Below are positions 34,407 through 43,606 of a DNA stretch of 64,000 nt, one piece after another. The translations under genes were made by a program, and so were the position numbers. This stretch comes from an uncultured Flavobacteriales bacterium. Its GTDB lineage: Bacteria > Bacteroidota > Bacteroidia > Flavobacteriales > Crocinitomicaceae. Location of the stretch: assembly GCA_946480085.1 (NCBI GenBank), contig CAMLHZ010000007.1, positions 124,001-188,000 of the forward strand, in the 5' to 3' direction. The notes beneath the pieces were generated by a model, which was given only the letters and a program-made list of their open reading frames with translations, made no database searches and was not told where the DNA came from. The stretch's first letter is position 1; every line of letters begins with the position of its first letter.

Positions 34407-35612
34407 TTATTTTGTTCTTTCCTCCTTCCTCTTGAATGATGGCAAAAACACCGCAATCATTCCCATCAAAGGTAAAAACGAGCAAATCAGATAGACCTTT
34501 TCAATACCAAATTTATCAATTAGTTCGCCTAAACAAGCTGCGCCAATTCCCCCCATTCCAAAGGCAAAGCCGTAGAACAATCCTGAAATCATTCCAATTC
34601 TTCCTGGAAGTAATTCTTGTGCGTAAACCAGAATAGAAGGGAACGCTGAAGCCAGTATGAATCCCGTAAAACCTAAACAAACAACCGTTCCGGTTAAATC
34701 CATGTAAGGAAGAAGTAATGTAAATGGTGCTGCTCCAAGAATGGAGAACCAAATAATAGCTTTTCGGCCGTATTTGTCTCCAACAATTCCGCCAATCACC
34801 GTTCCCAATGCCATTGCAAAGAGGTAGACCGCCAATAAAAGTTGTCCCTGACTTCCCTGAACATTGAACTTTTCCTTGACGTAGAAAATGAAATAACTGG
34901 AAATACTTGCTGTGTAGAAGTATTTTGAGAAAAGTAGAATGAGTAAGATTGCAACAGAAATGCGAACTCTCTTTTTGGAAAGACCGTGTGTTACTATCCG
35001 CGTTGCGGCATTTTTTAAGTGTTCTTGTAAATAGGCTTTATACCATCTGCTCACATAAAGCAAGATCCCGAATCCGAGTAAGCCGGCAACTAAGAACCAA
35101 AGCGTATATATTTGACCAAATGGAAGAACGAAAACTGCTACCAGAACTGGACCTAAAGCTGTTCCTGCGTTTCCTCCCAATTGAAAAATACTCTGTGCCA
35201 AACTCCGCTTTCCTCCTGATGCAGAATAAGCAACCCGAGAAGCTTCCGGATGAAAAATAGAAGAACCAAGTCCGATAGAACATGCTGCCATTAAGGTTAA
35301 AGCAAAACTGCTCGAATAGGAGAGTAAAATGACACCACCAATGGCGAATAACATTCCGAAACTGAAGGAATAAGGTCTTGGATATTTGTCGGTAATACTT
35401 CCTACAACGGGTTGAAAAAGTGAAGATGTAATCTGAAAAGCAAACATGATTAGTCCAATCTGCGAATAATCCAAATGCTGTGTTTCCTTTATCATTGGAA
35501 ACATAGGCTGTAGAATTCCTTGAATCAAATCATTAAGTAAATGACCAAAAGCAATGGCAAACAAAATAGGATAGGCCGTTTTCTGTGCAAGTGAACTTGT
35601 GCTTGTAGACAT
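34407..35612 (-). CDS. MFS transporter, fosmidomycin-resistance-like
   Basis: 401 residues with about twelve membrane helices. GHLLNDLIQGILQPMFPMIKE at the start and GSSIFHPEASRVAYSASGGKRSLAQSIFQLGGNAGTALGP are hallmarks of the Fsr-type major facilitator group. Substrate unknown; Fsr exports fosmidomycin in E. coli. It has its own promoter element (CAAAAGTA at 35617-35624, TACTTTTG on the minus strand) directly before the start, so it need not belong to the trp operon upstream. Confidence 0.85.
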   Translation of the reverse strand: MSTSTSSLAQKTAYPILFAIAFGHLLNDLIQGILQPMFPMIKETQHLDYSQIGLIMFAFQITSSLFQPVVGSITDKYPRPYSFSFGMLFAIGGVILLSYSSSFALTLMAACSIGLGSSIFHPEASRVAYSASGGKRSLAQSIFQLGGNAGTALGPVLVAVFVLPFGQIYTLWFLVAGLLGFGILLYVSRWYKAYLQEHLKNAATRIVTHGLSKKRVRISVAILLILLFSKYFYTASISSYFIFYVKEKFNVQGSQGQLLLAVYLFAMALGTVIGGIVGDKYGRKAIIWFSILGAAPFTLLLPYMDLTGTVVCLGFTGFILASAFPSILVYAQELLPGRIGMISGLFYGFAFGMGGIGAACLGELIDKFGIEKVYLICSFLPLMGMIAVFLPSFKRKEERTK

Positions 35613-35649
35613 GTTACAAAAGTAGCTATTCGAATGATGAGCGCTACTG

Positions 35650-36396
35650 CTATTTTAAGATTTCCTCAAGAAAAGTCACGGAACTACCTTTCTCAATTGC
35701 CTTCAAATAAGCGGTCCCTACTATCACTCCATCACAGGTTTCAAAGGCAGATTGTCGTTTTTCTGCTGAATCAATTCCGAAACCAAGAAACAAAGGAGTG
35801 TCTCCGCATAGATTTTTGATGTCAGTGTAACGCTTTTTAATACCAGGATCTAATTTCGCTGATCCACCCGTAATGCTGTTACTACTCACCAAATACACAA
35901 AGCTGTTTTTGCATTGCCCAGCAATAGTCTTAATTCTAAAATCTTCCGTTTGTGGTGTGACGAGAAAACACAGTTGAACCTTGTAATTCTCAAAAGTTGT
36001 TCTGTACCGATTTTCGTAGAGCTCGAAGGATAAATCGGGTAAAATCAGTCCTTTGATCTCCAATTCATCACACGTTTTCAGGAATTTCTCAAAACCATAT
36101 TGCATTACCGGATTCAAATAACCCATCAAAACCAACGGAACGTTCACTTTGACTTTAATTCTTCTCAGTTGAGAAAACAACTCGTTAATCGACATCCCAT
36201 TTGCAATTGCCGTTGCACTCGATTGTTGAATGGTTGGTCCATCTGCCAGAGGATCTGAAAATGGAATTCCAATTTCGATGAAATCAACTTCCCGGTTTTG
36301 TAATAACTCAATCTGAGTTTCCAGCGAATGTAACATCGGGAAACCCGCGGTGACAAAAATGCTGGTTTGTTTGTGTTCTTTTTTGAAAGGATTCAT
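35650..36396 (-). CDS. trpA: Tryptophan synthase alpha subunit
   Basis: 248 residues with the active-site FIEIGIPFSDPLADGPTIQ (Glu and Asp of the alpha site), LILPDLS and NSITGGSAKL loops. It splits indole-3-glycerol phosphate to indole and glyceraldehyde 3-phosphate, passing indole to TrpB. It is the last gene of trpEGDCFBA, one base after trpB. Confidence 0.95.
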   Translation of the reverse strand: MNPFKKEHKQTSIFVTAGFPMLHSLETQIELLQNREVDFIEIGIPFSDPLADGPTIQQSSATAIANGMSINELFSQLRRIKVKVNVPLVLMGYLNPVMQYGFEKFLKTCDELEIKGLILPDLSFELYENRYRTTFENYKVQLCFLVTPQTEDFRIKTIAGQCKNSFVYLVSSNSITGGSAKLDPGIKKRYTDIKNLCGDTPLFLGFGIDSAEKRQSAFETCDGVIVGTAYLKAIEKGSSVTFLEEILK

Positions 36397-36397
36397 T

Positions 36398-37588
36398 TTA
36401 CAAGTTTTTAAATGCTTCTTGATACGTATTCATGTCTTTGTCACCACGACCGGATAAATTAATGACGACAACCTGTTCTTCCGGAAAACTGCAATATTCC
36501 AACGCCGCAATTGCGTGAGCACTTTCCAATGCTGGAATGATTCCTTCCAATCTGGATAACAGCAAAGACGTATCAAGAGCTTCCTGATCTTCTATAGTGA
36601 TGACTTTTGTTCTTCCTGTTGAAATGGTGTGCGCATGTAAAGGACCAATTCCTGGATAATCCAATCCGGCTGAAATGGAATGCGGCTCTATCACTTGCCC
36701 GTCTGCATCTTGCATTAGCATGGTTAAACTTCCGTGCAGAATTCCCGGAGTTCCTAGAATACTGGATGCAGCTGATTTTCCCGAGTGAATTCCTTCTCCA
36801 GCAGCTTCAACGGCAATCAGTTCTACATTTTCGTCGTCGTAGAAATGATAGAACGCACCGGCAGCATTACTTCCTCCACCAACACACGCAATTACGGTAT
36901 CTGGATTTTCCTTTCCCGTTTTTTGCTTCAACTGGAACTTGATCTCTTCTGAAATGATCGACTGAAAACGAGCTACCATTGCAGGATACGGATGAGGTCC
37001 AACCACACTTCCAATCAGGTAATAGGAATTAGGGAAATTGATCCAATGTCGAATGGCTTCGTTTGTAGCATCTTTTAATGTTTTACTTCCTGAAGTTGCG
37101 GGACGAACTTCTGCTCCCAACATTAACATACGCTGAACATTTGGTGCTTGACGCGCAATGTCTTTTTCACCCATGTATACAATGCAATTCAAGCCCATGA
37201 GTGCACAAACTGTTGCCGTAGCAACTCCGTGTTGACCAGCGCCCGTTTCTGCAATAATATCGGTTTTACCCATTTTTTTTGCGAGTAGGATTTGACCAAT
37301 GGTATTGTTGACTTTGTGCGCACCGGTGTGACATAAATCTTCCCGTTTCAGGTAAATGTGAAAGTTGTATTTTGCTGAAAGTCGCTCTGCATAATAGAGT
37401 GGAGTGGGTCGACCTACAAAATCTTGAAGCAACGCTTTGTATTCAGCAATAAATTCTTCATCGAAAGAGAATCGATTGTATGCTTCACTCAATTCATCCA
37501 CTGCCGGACGAAGCAATTCTGGAATATATGCTCCTCCGAAATCACCATAAAAGCCCAATTCGTCGGGTTGTAAAATAGATTTTGTCAT
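36398..37588 (-). CDS. trpB: Tryptophan synthase beta subunit
   Basis: 396 residues. The PLP lysine lies in [13 protein letters not shown], the [11 protein letters not shown] phosphate-binding loop is present, and [10 protein letters not shown] matches the family. It condenses indole with serine. Its start overlaps the trpF stop by four bases. Confidence 0.97.
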   Translation of the reverse strand: MTKSILQPDELGFYGDFGGAYIPELLRPAVDELSEAYNRFSFDEEFIAEYKALLQDFVGRPTPLYYAERLSAKYNFHIYLKREDLCHTGAHKVNNTIGQILLAKKMGKTDIIAETGAGQHGVATATVCALMGLNCIVYMGEKDIARQAPNVQRMLMLGAEVRPATSGSKTLKDATNEAIRHWINFPNSYYLIGSVVGPHPYPAMVARFQSIISEEIKFQLKQKTGKENPDTVIACVGGGSNAAGAFYHFYDDENVELIAVEAAGEGIHSGKSAASSILGTPGILHGSLTMLMQDADGQVIEPHSISAGLDYPGIGPLHAHTISTGRTKVITIEDQEALDTSLLLSRLEGIIPALESAHAIAALEYCSFPEEQVVVINLSGRGDKDMNTYQEAFKNL

Positions 37589-38181
37589 AGTACTGCTTTT
37601 GCGAATAGTTTAATTTGTGAGACATTTTTGTCTTTTGGTGCGCGTTCAAATCGACTATTCAAATCATAGCCGGCGAATTTTGGATGGTAAAAAGAATCCA
37701 GCTGATTTACTGATTCCAAACCAATTCCTCCACTCAAAATGAAAGGTATGTTTCCTTTGTAATGTTGTAGAATTGACCAGTCGAATGTTTTCCCGGTTCC
37801 TCCGAAATCGGGTGATTTCGTATCGAAAAGAAGATAATCCACACTTCCTTCAAACTGACTCGCTTTTTCCAAATCGTTTACAGCAGAAATACCAATCGCC
37901 TTGATCTTCAAAAGAGAATTGGGAAGAGAAGCTGCAAAATCCGGTGTTTCATTACCGTGCAACTGCACTCCGGAAAGTTGATGTTTTTCGACTAATTCTA
38001 AAATTTGTGACAACTCCTCATTCACAAAAACACCAATTTTTGGTTTAGTGGTCTTTATGCTTGTTTTTGTATATCGTGGTGATTTATCGTAGAAAATGAA
38101 ACCCAAATGGCTAATTCCATCCAGTTGAGCAATCGTTCTGGTTGATTCATTATCCGTTAATCCACATACTTTAATGAACAT
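37585..38181 (-). CDS. trpF: Phosphoribosylanthranilate isomerase
   Basis: 198 residues: catalytic Cys in [17 protein letters not shown], and [11 protein letters not shown] near the phosphate site. It converts phosphoribosylanthranilate to the enol form (CdRP). It overlaps trpC by 11 bases and trpB by four. TrpF is separate from TrpC here, unlike the E. coli fusion. Confidence 0.95.
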   Translation of the reverse strand: MFIKVCGLTDNESTRTIAQLDGISHLGFIFYDKSPRYTKTSIKTTKPKIGVFVNEELSQILELVEKHQLSGVQLHGNETPDFAASLPNSLLKIKAIGISAVNDLEKASQFEGSVDYLLFDTKSPDFGGTGKTFDWSILQHYKGNIPFILSGGIGLESVNQLDSFYHPKFAGYDLNSRFERAPKDKNVSQIKLFAKAVL

Positions 38182-38953
38182 TGGTTTGATTTTTTAAGGT
38201 TAATGATTCCAAATTCTTGTTTCGGAGTAAGCTTTCTCCTATGAGTGCACCAGAATATCCAACTGCATTCAATGAAAGAATCTGTTCTAACTTGGATATT
38301 CCGGAAGCAGAGATCAGCGGAATGCCTTTTGGAAGTCTCGAAATCCATTCAAAGGAATGTTCCAAACTTGTTTTCTGGTAAGCCAGATTTCGATTATTCA
38401 CTGCAATCAAATCAACTTTATCGTAGATCTTTTCTTCGTCATCCAGTGAATGCACTTCAAACAAAACTTCCAGGCCGATTTCATGCGCTTTGTCAGTCAA
38501 TTGAATGATCTCTTCTTTTTCTAAAATCATTGCAATTAGAAGAACAGCATCCGCACCCCCAGCTTTGGCTTCATACAATTGAATTTCGTCGATGATGAAT
38601 TCTTTTCGAAGAACTGGAATTTCAACATGGTTAGAAACCAGGGTTAAATCCTTCATAGTTCCTCCGAAGTAATCGAAATCGGTGAGAACTGAAATAGCTC
38701 TTGCTCCGGTTTCTTGATAGTACAATGCCTGTTCAACTGGACTCAAGTCTGGTGAAATATCGCCTCCGCTCGGTGATTTTCGCTTGATTTCTGCGATAAT
38801 CCCAAATTCGACGATTGAAATGGATTGTGAAAGTGAGCGTATAGTTCGATGAAATAATGGTGACTGTTGAAAATCGGAAACTGATTTTTCTGACTTCAAT
38901 TTTGCGACTTCAACCCGTTTGTTTGCTACAATTTCGTCTAGAATTGTTTTCAT
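38171..38953 (-). CDS. trpC: Indole-3-glycerol-phosphate synthase
   Basis: 260 residues with EIKRKSPSGGDISPD, RKEFIIDEIQLYEAKAGGADAVLLI, VNNRNLAYQKTSLEHS and SASGIS motifs, all standard for TrpC. It closes the indole ring from CdRP. Its start overlaps the trpD stop by four bases. Confidence 0.96.
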   Translation of the reverse strand: MKTILDEIVANKRVEVAKLKSEKSVSDFQQSPLFHRTIRSLSQSISIVEFGIIAEIKRKSPSGGDISPDLSPVEQALYYQETGARAISVLTDFDYFGGTMKDLTLVSNHVEIPVLRKEFIIDEIQLYEAKAGGADAVLLIAMILEKEEIIQLTDKAHEIGLEVLFEVHSLDDEEKIYDKVDLIAVNNRNLAYQKTSLEHSFEWISRLPKGIPLISASGISKLEQILSLNAVGYSGALIGESLLRNKNLESLTLKNQTNVH

Positions 38954-39939
38954 AATAGTTGTTGTTTGAAAGAAGTAATTGCACTTCCAGATTCTATAAA
39001 TGATTTAGCTTCCTGATATGCGTTTTCGAAACTTTCTTTTGGTAGAAAAGTTTGAAGTCCCAGCGCTACATTTCCTGATAGCACATGATTTTGCGCATTG
39101 GTTCCCTTTCCTTCTAATAGATTGACGAGGATTTTGGCACTTTCCGCAACTGTTTCACCACCGCTTAAATCGATCAATGAATATTTTTGCTGTTGATTTT
39201 CGCTTTCGATCATGGAATCAACAGTCTTTCCTAGAAGTCGTGTTGAACCGATGAAAGTCAATTCGTCAAAACCTTCTAATCCATGAATCACAGTAAAGTT
39301 TTTTCGTTTGTTCTGAAGAACGTGCTGGTACAACTTTGCCAATTCCAAACTGTAAGTTCCTACCAGCTGATGGGTTGGACTTGCCGGATTTACCAAGGGT
39401 CCAAGACCATTAAAAAAAGTACTTATTCCCAATTGTTTTCGAAGTGGAGCAACCACTTTTAATGCTGGGTGAAACAAAGGTGCGTGAAGAAAACACAGGT
39501 TTGAATTGTCGAGTTGCTGTTGAAGTTTCGTGGAATCCGAAGTGAAATTGATTCCAAGATATTCGAGAACGTTCGAAGACCCGCATAGTGAACTCACACC
39601 ATAATTCCCGTGTTTCACCACTTTATAGCCCATTGATGCCAAAACAAAAGCCGTTGTTGTGGAAATATTGAAGGTGTTTTTTCCGTCGCCGCCAGTTCCA
39701 CAAACATCGATGGCATTTTCAAAATCAAGTTTAGCAGGAATAGCCAATTCCAAGAGAGCTGAACTGAATCCTTTCAACTCGTTCAATTCCAATCCCCGAA
39801 ACTGAAGACCTGTCATGAGCGCCACGATCTGTGCATCATTCATTTCTCCGCTGCCAATCAGAAGCATGCAGTTTTTGGCTTCTTCTTGCGTTAGAGACGA
39901 TCTATTGATGATTTTTTCTATATAGTATTTTGCGTTCAT
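38950..39939 (-). CDS. trpD: Anthranilate phosphoribosyltransferase
   Basis: 329 residues from MNAKYYIEKIINRS; this start overlaps the trpG stop by four bases, like its operon neighbours, and is preferred over one six codons upstream. CGTGGDGKNTFNISTTTAFVLASMG is the PRPP-binding motif, and VKHGNYGVSSLCGSSNVLEYLG follows. It joins PRPP to anthranilate. Confidence 0.95.
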   Translation of the reverse strand: MNAKYYIEKIINRSSLTQEEAKNCMLLIGSGEMNDAQIVALMTGLQFRGLELNELKGFSSALLELAIPAKLDFENAIDVCGTGGDGKNTFNISTTTAFVLASMGYKVVKHGNYGVSSLCGSSNVLEYLGINFTSDSTKLQQQLDNSNLCFLHAPLFHPALKVVAPLRKQLGISTFFNGLGPLVNPASPTHQLVGTYSLELAKLYQHVLQNKRKNFTVIHGLEGFDELTFIGSTRLLGKTVDSMIESENQQQKYSLIDLSGGETVAESAKILVNLLEGKGTNAQNHVLSGNVALGLQTFLPKESFENAYQEAKSFIESGSAITSFKQQLL

Positions 39940-40499
39940 TTTATTGCTGTTATCCAATTTCTGATGATTGTTCTTCCCGCTGGTGTAAGAATCGATTCGG
40001 GATGAAATTGTACCCCGTAAATCGGAAGTGTTTTGTGTTTAAATGCCATAGTTATCTCTTCTGATTTGCCAGTTATTTCCAGTCTGTCTGCTTCAGAAAT
40101 ATCGACTTCCCAACTGTGATAGCGTCCAATTTCAATTTGGGTTGGAAGAGAATGGAAAAGACTTTCATGTTTCAGAATGTCCATCTTCGTTGCTTTTCCA
40201 TGAACAGGTTCCGGACATTGTTTCAACTTTCCGCCAAAGTATTCTCCCAAAGCCTGATGTCCCAGACAAACACCAAGAATTGGTTTGGTTGTGTTGTAAC
40301 GAAAAATGACTTCGATTAAAGCACCTGCTTCAGATGGAATTCCGGGACCCGGAGAAAGTAAGATCGCATCACAAGTATCTAGCTGTTCAAAATCAATCTG
40401 ATTGTTGCGTTGAACGATTACTTCAACATTTTCTTCGCGAACGTAACGCACAAGGTTATACACGAACGAATCGAAATTATCAATGATTCCAATTTTCAT
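39936..40499 (-). CDS. trpG: Anthranilate synthase glutamine amidotransferase subunit
   Basis: 187 residues, class I amidotransferase: nucleophile Cys in GVCLGHQAL, oxyanion loop LLSPGPGIPSEAG, and catalytic His-Glu in GVQFHPESILT. It supplies ammonia to TrpE. Its start overlaps the trpE stop by four bases. Confidence 0.96.
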   Translation of the reverse strand: MKIGIIDNFDSFVYNLVRYVREENVEVIVQRNNQIDFEQLDTCDAILLSPGPGIPSEAGALIEVIFRYNTTKPILGVCLGHQALGEYFGGKLKQCPEPVHGKATKMDILKHESLFHSLPTQIEIGRYHSWEVDISEADRLEITGKSEEITMAFKHKTLPIYGVQFHPESILTPAGRTIIRNWITAIK

Positions 40500-41899
40500 A
40501 CAGCTAGATTTTGAGTTGAATGAATTGCAGTATTTGCTTTTTGAATTGCCGAGCGAACCGCGCCGAGTTTATTTGTCACTTCCTGAAGTTCATTTTCTGG
40601 AATGGAGTCAAGGACAATTCCTGCTCCGGCACGATAATGAAGCATGTTGTTTTTGGAGAAAATGCTTCTGATAATAATTGCCAGATTCACATTTCCATCA
40701 AAGCCGATAAATCCGATTGCTCCACCGTAATAATCGCGTTTGCCAGGTTCATATTTATTAATGAGTTCAAGCGCTTTTGGTTTTGGAGTTCCGGATAATG
40801 TTCCTGCTGGAAAAGTTCCGCTGAAAACAGATAAGGCATCATTTTCATTGTTTTGTCCAATGACTTTTGAAACCAAATGGATGACATGAGAGAAATGTTG
40901 AATTTCTTTGTATTTACTCACTTTGACATTACTGCAGTATTTACTCAGGTCGTTTCGTGCCAGATCAACCAGCATTGTGTGTTCCGCATTTTCTTTGTCG
41001 TCGTTAACCAAATGTTGAATAGCGAGATCGTCCAGTTCTTCATGGCCACTTTTACGAACAGTTCCGGCAATGGGATGAATTTCCGCAATTCCATTTCTAA
41101 TTTGCAGTTGTTTTTCGGGCGAAGAACCAAGGATTCTATGGGTTTCAAAATCGGCATAGAAGAGGTAAGGCGAAGGATTCAATGTTCTCAGTTCCCGGTA
41201 AACCTGAAAATCGTCACCGAAATAAGGGATTTTGAATTCTCTTGAAAAAACAAGCTGAAAAACATCACCGCGAAGAATATGTTGTTTTGCCGTTTCGATC
41301 AATCCCAGAAACTCATTGTTGTTAACCGAGCTTGTTTCTTCTCCTTTCAGTTCAAATGGCAAAACCGAATTGGGTTGAAGCTGAAGGATTTCATCCAACG
41401 TCAGATAAGTTTCGTTTGAATCAAGATTGCGGTTGACAATGAACTTTCCTGTATCATGAAAGTGATCAAGTACTATCAGGTATTTGTAAAGAATGAATGT
41501 GGCGAGTGGAAGTCGTTGTTCCGCATCTTCTGTTTCAAAATGGTTTTCCTTAATGTGTGCAAATTCAAATCCGAAATAGCTGAAGAAACCGAAGTTGTTT
41601 TCGTTGTTAACCGGTCGGAATTTATGCATGATTTCACTCAAGATCAAATCAAGATTTTCATTGCTGCTGAACGTTCTGGTTTCGGTTTTCCCTTGACTTA
41701 AAATATTGATCGTATTATGAGTGACAGTTAACTCCACCAAAGGTTCAAATCCAATCATGGATGAACTTTCGGCTCTCGAATGATAGTCGTTTCCTTCCAG
41801 GAGCATCGGTTTCCGGAACACATTGCGAATGCGGAGGAAAATGCCAATTGGCGTGTAAAGATCTGACTTGAAGGGTTGTTTATGTGTTTCTATTTTCAT
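40496..41899 (-). CDS. trpE: Anthranilate synthase component I
   Basis: 467 residues from MKIETHKQPFKSD; starts at 41911 or 41938 are possible but the latter lies inside the leader terminator. The chorismate-binding C-terminal domain has SSPEKQLQIRNGIAEIHPIAGTVRK, EHTMLVDLARNDL, SGTFPAGTLSGTPKPKALELI and YYGGAIGFIGFDGN. The N-terminal MLLEGNDYHSRAESSSMIGFEP resembles the LLES-type tryptophan feedback site, with Gly in the usual Ser position. First gene of trpEGDCFBA, preceded by an attenuator. Confidence 0.96.
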   Translation of the reverse strand: MKIETHKQPFKSDLYTPIGIFLRIRNVFRKPMLLEGNDYHSRAESSSMIGFEPLVELTVTHNTINILSQGKTETRTFSSNENLDLILSEIMHKFRPVNNENNFGFFSYFGFEFAHIKENHFETEDAEQRLPLATFILYKYLIVLDHFHDTGKFIVNRNLDSNETYLTLDEILQLQPNSVLPFELKGEETSSVNNNEFLGLIETAKQHILRGDVFQLVFSREFKIPYFGDDFQVYRELRTLNPSPYLFYADFETHRILGSSPEKQLQIRNGIAEIHPIAGTVRKSGHEELDDLAIQHLVNDDKENAEHTMLVDLARNDLSKYCSNVKVSKYKEIQHFSHVIHLVSKVIGQNNENDALSVFSGTFPAGTLSGTPKPKALELINKYEPGKRDYYGGAIGFIGFDGNVNLAIIIRSIFSKNNMLHYRAGAGIVLDSIPENELQEVTNKLGAVRSAIQKANTAIHSTQNLAV

Positions 41900-41911
41900 T
41901 TTTTCGGGCAT

Positions 41912-41945
41912 AAAAAAAGCGATTTGCCGTTGTGACAAATCGCTT
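41912..41945 (-). terminator. Trp attenuator terminator
   Basis: Read on the minus strand: arm AAGCGATTTG (41945-41936), nine-base loop, arm CAAATCGCTT, then a seven-T run ending just before the trpE coding start region. A perfect 10-bp stem sits between the leader peptide and trpE. Confidence 0.85.
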
Positions 41946-41985
41946 AAGGTTTTGGGTTTATGAATATCAAAAAGCGTCAGTCACA
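41936..41985 (-). promoter_or_regulatory. Trp leader antiterminator structure
   Basis: In the minus-strand RNA TGTGAC (41985-41980) can pair with GTCACA (41936-41931), and CGCTT (41976-41972) with AAGCG (41945-41941), nested. This would sequester the 5' arm of the terminator. A ribosome held at the tandem Trp codons leaves TGTGAC free; one at the stop codon covers it. Confidence 0.75.
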
Positions 41986-42015
41986 CATTGTGCGCTGCCA
42001 CCAAGTTTTAGACAT
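41977..42015 (-). CDS. trpL: trp operon leader peptide with tandem Trp codons
   Basis: A 12-codon frame, MSKTWWQRTMCD, with TGG TGG at codons 5 and 6 and a TGA stop. It begins about 23 bases after the promoter element and lies directly upstream of an antiterminator/terminator pair in front of trpE. Two adjacent Trp codons in 12 are far beyond chance, and the position matches classic trp leader peptides. Confidence 0.85.
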   Translation of the reverse strand: MSKTWWQRTMCD

Positions 42016-42037
42016 GTTGTTTATCGTATTCACGAGG

Positions 42038-42067
42038 CGAAACTAAATTAAAATTTCAGAAATGCAA
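42038..42067 (-). promoter_or_regulatory. Promoter of trp operon
   Basis: On the minus strand TTG (42067-42065), 19 bases, then TAGTTTCG (42045-42038), one mismatch from TAnnTTTG. The start point would be near 42032. Confidence 0.55.
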
Positions 42068-42122
42068 AACTTTTTGTGATAAAAATAAAATTTAAAGCGA
42101 TTTTAGTTAAAATAATAACTCG

Positions 42123-42130
42123 TATATTTG
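42123..42130 (+). promoter_or_regulatory. -7 element of aroA leader transcript
   Basis: TATATTTG matches TAnnTTTG. It ends five bases before the leader-peptide ATG, so the transcript would begin at or near that ATG. Confidence 0.6.
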
Positions 42131-42135
42131 CAACA

Positions 42136-42186
42136 ATGAAATCAACAAGAACATATTTTTTCGCTGCATATTGGTTTGATCTGTAA
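42136..42186 (+). CDS. Aromatic leader peptide of aroA
   Basis: A 16-codon frame, MKSTRTYFFAAYWFDL, ending TAA. Six of sixteen residues are aromatic (Tyr7, Phe8, Phe9, Tyr12, Trp13, Phe14). It is followed at 42214 by a terminator and then aroA at 42279. I infer a ribosome-mediated attenuator that senses shortage of any of the three aromatic amino acids. No gene symbol is known to me. Confidence 0.8.
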   Translation: MKSTRTYFFAAYWFDL

Positions 42187-42213
42187 GGATTGGAGGCGAA
42201 TAACTATATACTG

Positions 42214-42244
42214 AAATCCCGCTTCTAAAGAGCGGGATTTTTTA
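42214..42244 (+). terminator. aroA attenuator terminator
   Basis: Arms AAATCCCGCT (42214-42223) and AGCGGGATTT (42231-42240), perfect over 10 bp, with a T-run to 42244. GGATT (42187-42191) can pair with AATCC in the first arm as a modest antiterminator. TTCGC (42160-42164) inside the peptide frame can pair with GCGAA (42196-42200). Confidence 0.8.
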
Positions 42245-42278
42245 TTTCATGGAATTTTACAAAACTTAGCAATACGAA

Positions 42279-43523
42279 ATGATGATAAACAAAATTGGTC
42301 CGCAAAAATTAATTGGTACAATCCGAATTCCATCCTCAAAAAGTGATGGCCAGCGTGCACTGTTGGCAGCTGCTTTAGCTGAAGGAACCTCCGAATTGCT
42401 AAATGTAGGCAAGAGTGATGATGAGTTGGCGATGAAGAAGGCCATTCAGCTGCTAGGAGCAACCGTTTCAGAATCTGGTGATAGTTTATTTGTAACTGGT
42501 GGAATTCAGCCAAAGGAAGCCATTACGATTTCAGCAGGAGAATCGGGGCTGGGAATTCGATTGTTGTCTGCTGTTTGTTCCAGTTTTACGCAAGAAATTA
42601 CGATCGAAGGAAGCGGATCTTTGACTACTCGACCAATGGATTTCTTTGAAGAAGTTTTACCAAAGTTGGGGGCATCTGTTCAAACAAACGGAGGAAACAT
42701 TCCAATCAAAGTGAAAGGACCGATTAAAGGTGGGAAAATAGAAGTGGACGGTTCTTTGAGTTCGCAATTTATTTCCGGATGCTTGATGGCCTTGCCGTTT
42801 GCGGAGAACGATTCTGTTTTGATCTCAGAGAATTTGACCTCGTTGCCATATGTTCAAATGACACTTTCCACATTGAATGCTTTTGGAATAAAGGTAGAGC
42901 GTTTACCCAAGAACATCTTCAGTGTTAAAGCGAGTCAAAAATACAATGCAACCAAGTATAATGTAGAAGCCGATTGGAGTTCTGCCAGCTATTTTCTCGT
43001 TGCAGCGGCTGTCGGACATCAAATTCGTTTGAAAGGTTTGAAAATATCGAGTTTACAGGCAGATAAAATGCTGCTTGATGCCTTGTTGAGCGCAGGATGT
43101 AAAATTCAACACATCAATGAGGAGATTTCGGTTGACGGATCTGCACGAAAACCGTTTGAATTTGATGCAACACAGTGTCCTGATCTGTTTCCGGCACTTG
43201 TTACTTTAGCGTCGAGTATCAATGGTGTTTGTACATTTTTTGGTGCAAGTCGATTAACGCATAAAGAAAGCAACAGAGCGCTTACTTTGCAGGAAGAATT
43301 TGGTAAGTTGGGTGTGAAAATCGATTTGAACGAGGACGAAATGATTGTTCACGGAACAGGAAAAATCTTCGGTGGAAATGTTAAATCTCATCACGATCAC
43401 AGAATAGCAATGTGTTTAGCAATTGCCGGAACTATCGCTGAAAGTGAAGTTGTGATTCATGATTCTGAGGCCGTTTCCAAGAGCTTTCCATCCTTCTGGA
43501 ATGAAATCGCTAAGCTTCGTTAA
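42279..43523 (+). CDS. aroA: 3-phosphoshikimate 1-carboxyvinyltransferase (EPSP synthase)
   Basis: 414 residues: PSSKSDGQRALLAAALAEGT (substrate-binding N-terminal motif), GLGIRLLSAVC, GSGSLTTRPMDFFEEVLPKLGA, SSQFISGCLMALP, and KSHHDHRIAMCLAIAG. It joins shikimate 3-phosphate and PEP. GLGIRLL replaces the usual GNSGTxxRLL-type loop and THKESNRALTL the usual KESDR loop. The gene stands alone after its attenuator. Confidence 0.95.
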   Translation: MMINKIGPQKLIGTIRIPSSKSDGQRALLAAALAEGTSELLNVGKSDDELAMKKAIQLLGATVSESGDSLFVTGGIQPKEAITISAGESGLGIRLLSAVCSSFTQEITIEGSGSLTTRPMDFFEEVLPKLGASVQTNGGNIPIKVKGPIKGGKIEVDGSLSSQFISGCLMALPFAENDSVLISENLTSLPYVQMTLSTLNAFGIKVERLPKNIFSVKASQKYNATKYNVEADWSSASYFLVAAAVGHQIRLKGLKISSLQADKMLLDALLSAGCKIQHINEEISVDGSARKPFEFDATQCPDLFPALVTLASSINGVCTFFGASRLTHKESNRALTLQEEFGKLGVKIDLNEDEMIVHGTGKIFGGNVKSHHDHRIAMCLAIAGTIAESEVVIHDSEAVSKSFPSFWNEIAKLR

Positions 43524-43606
43524 CAAGTCAAAAATTCTTTTGTCGGCTAGATTGAATTTCCTTAACTTGACCTGATAATGTCAGTTTTGACGCTAAAATT
43601 TAGGTT

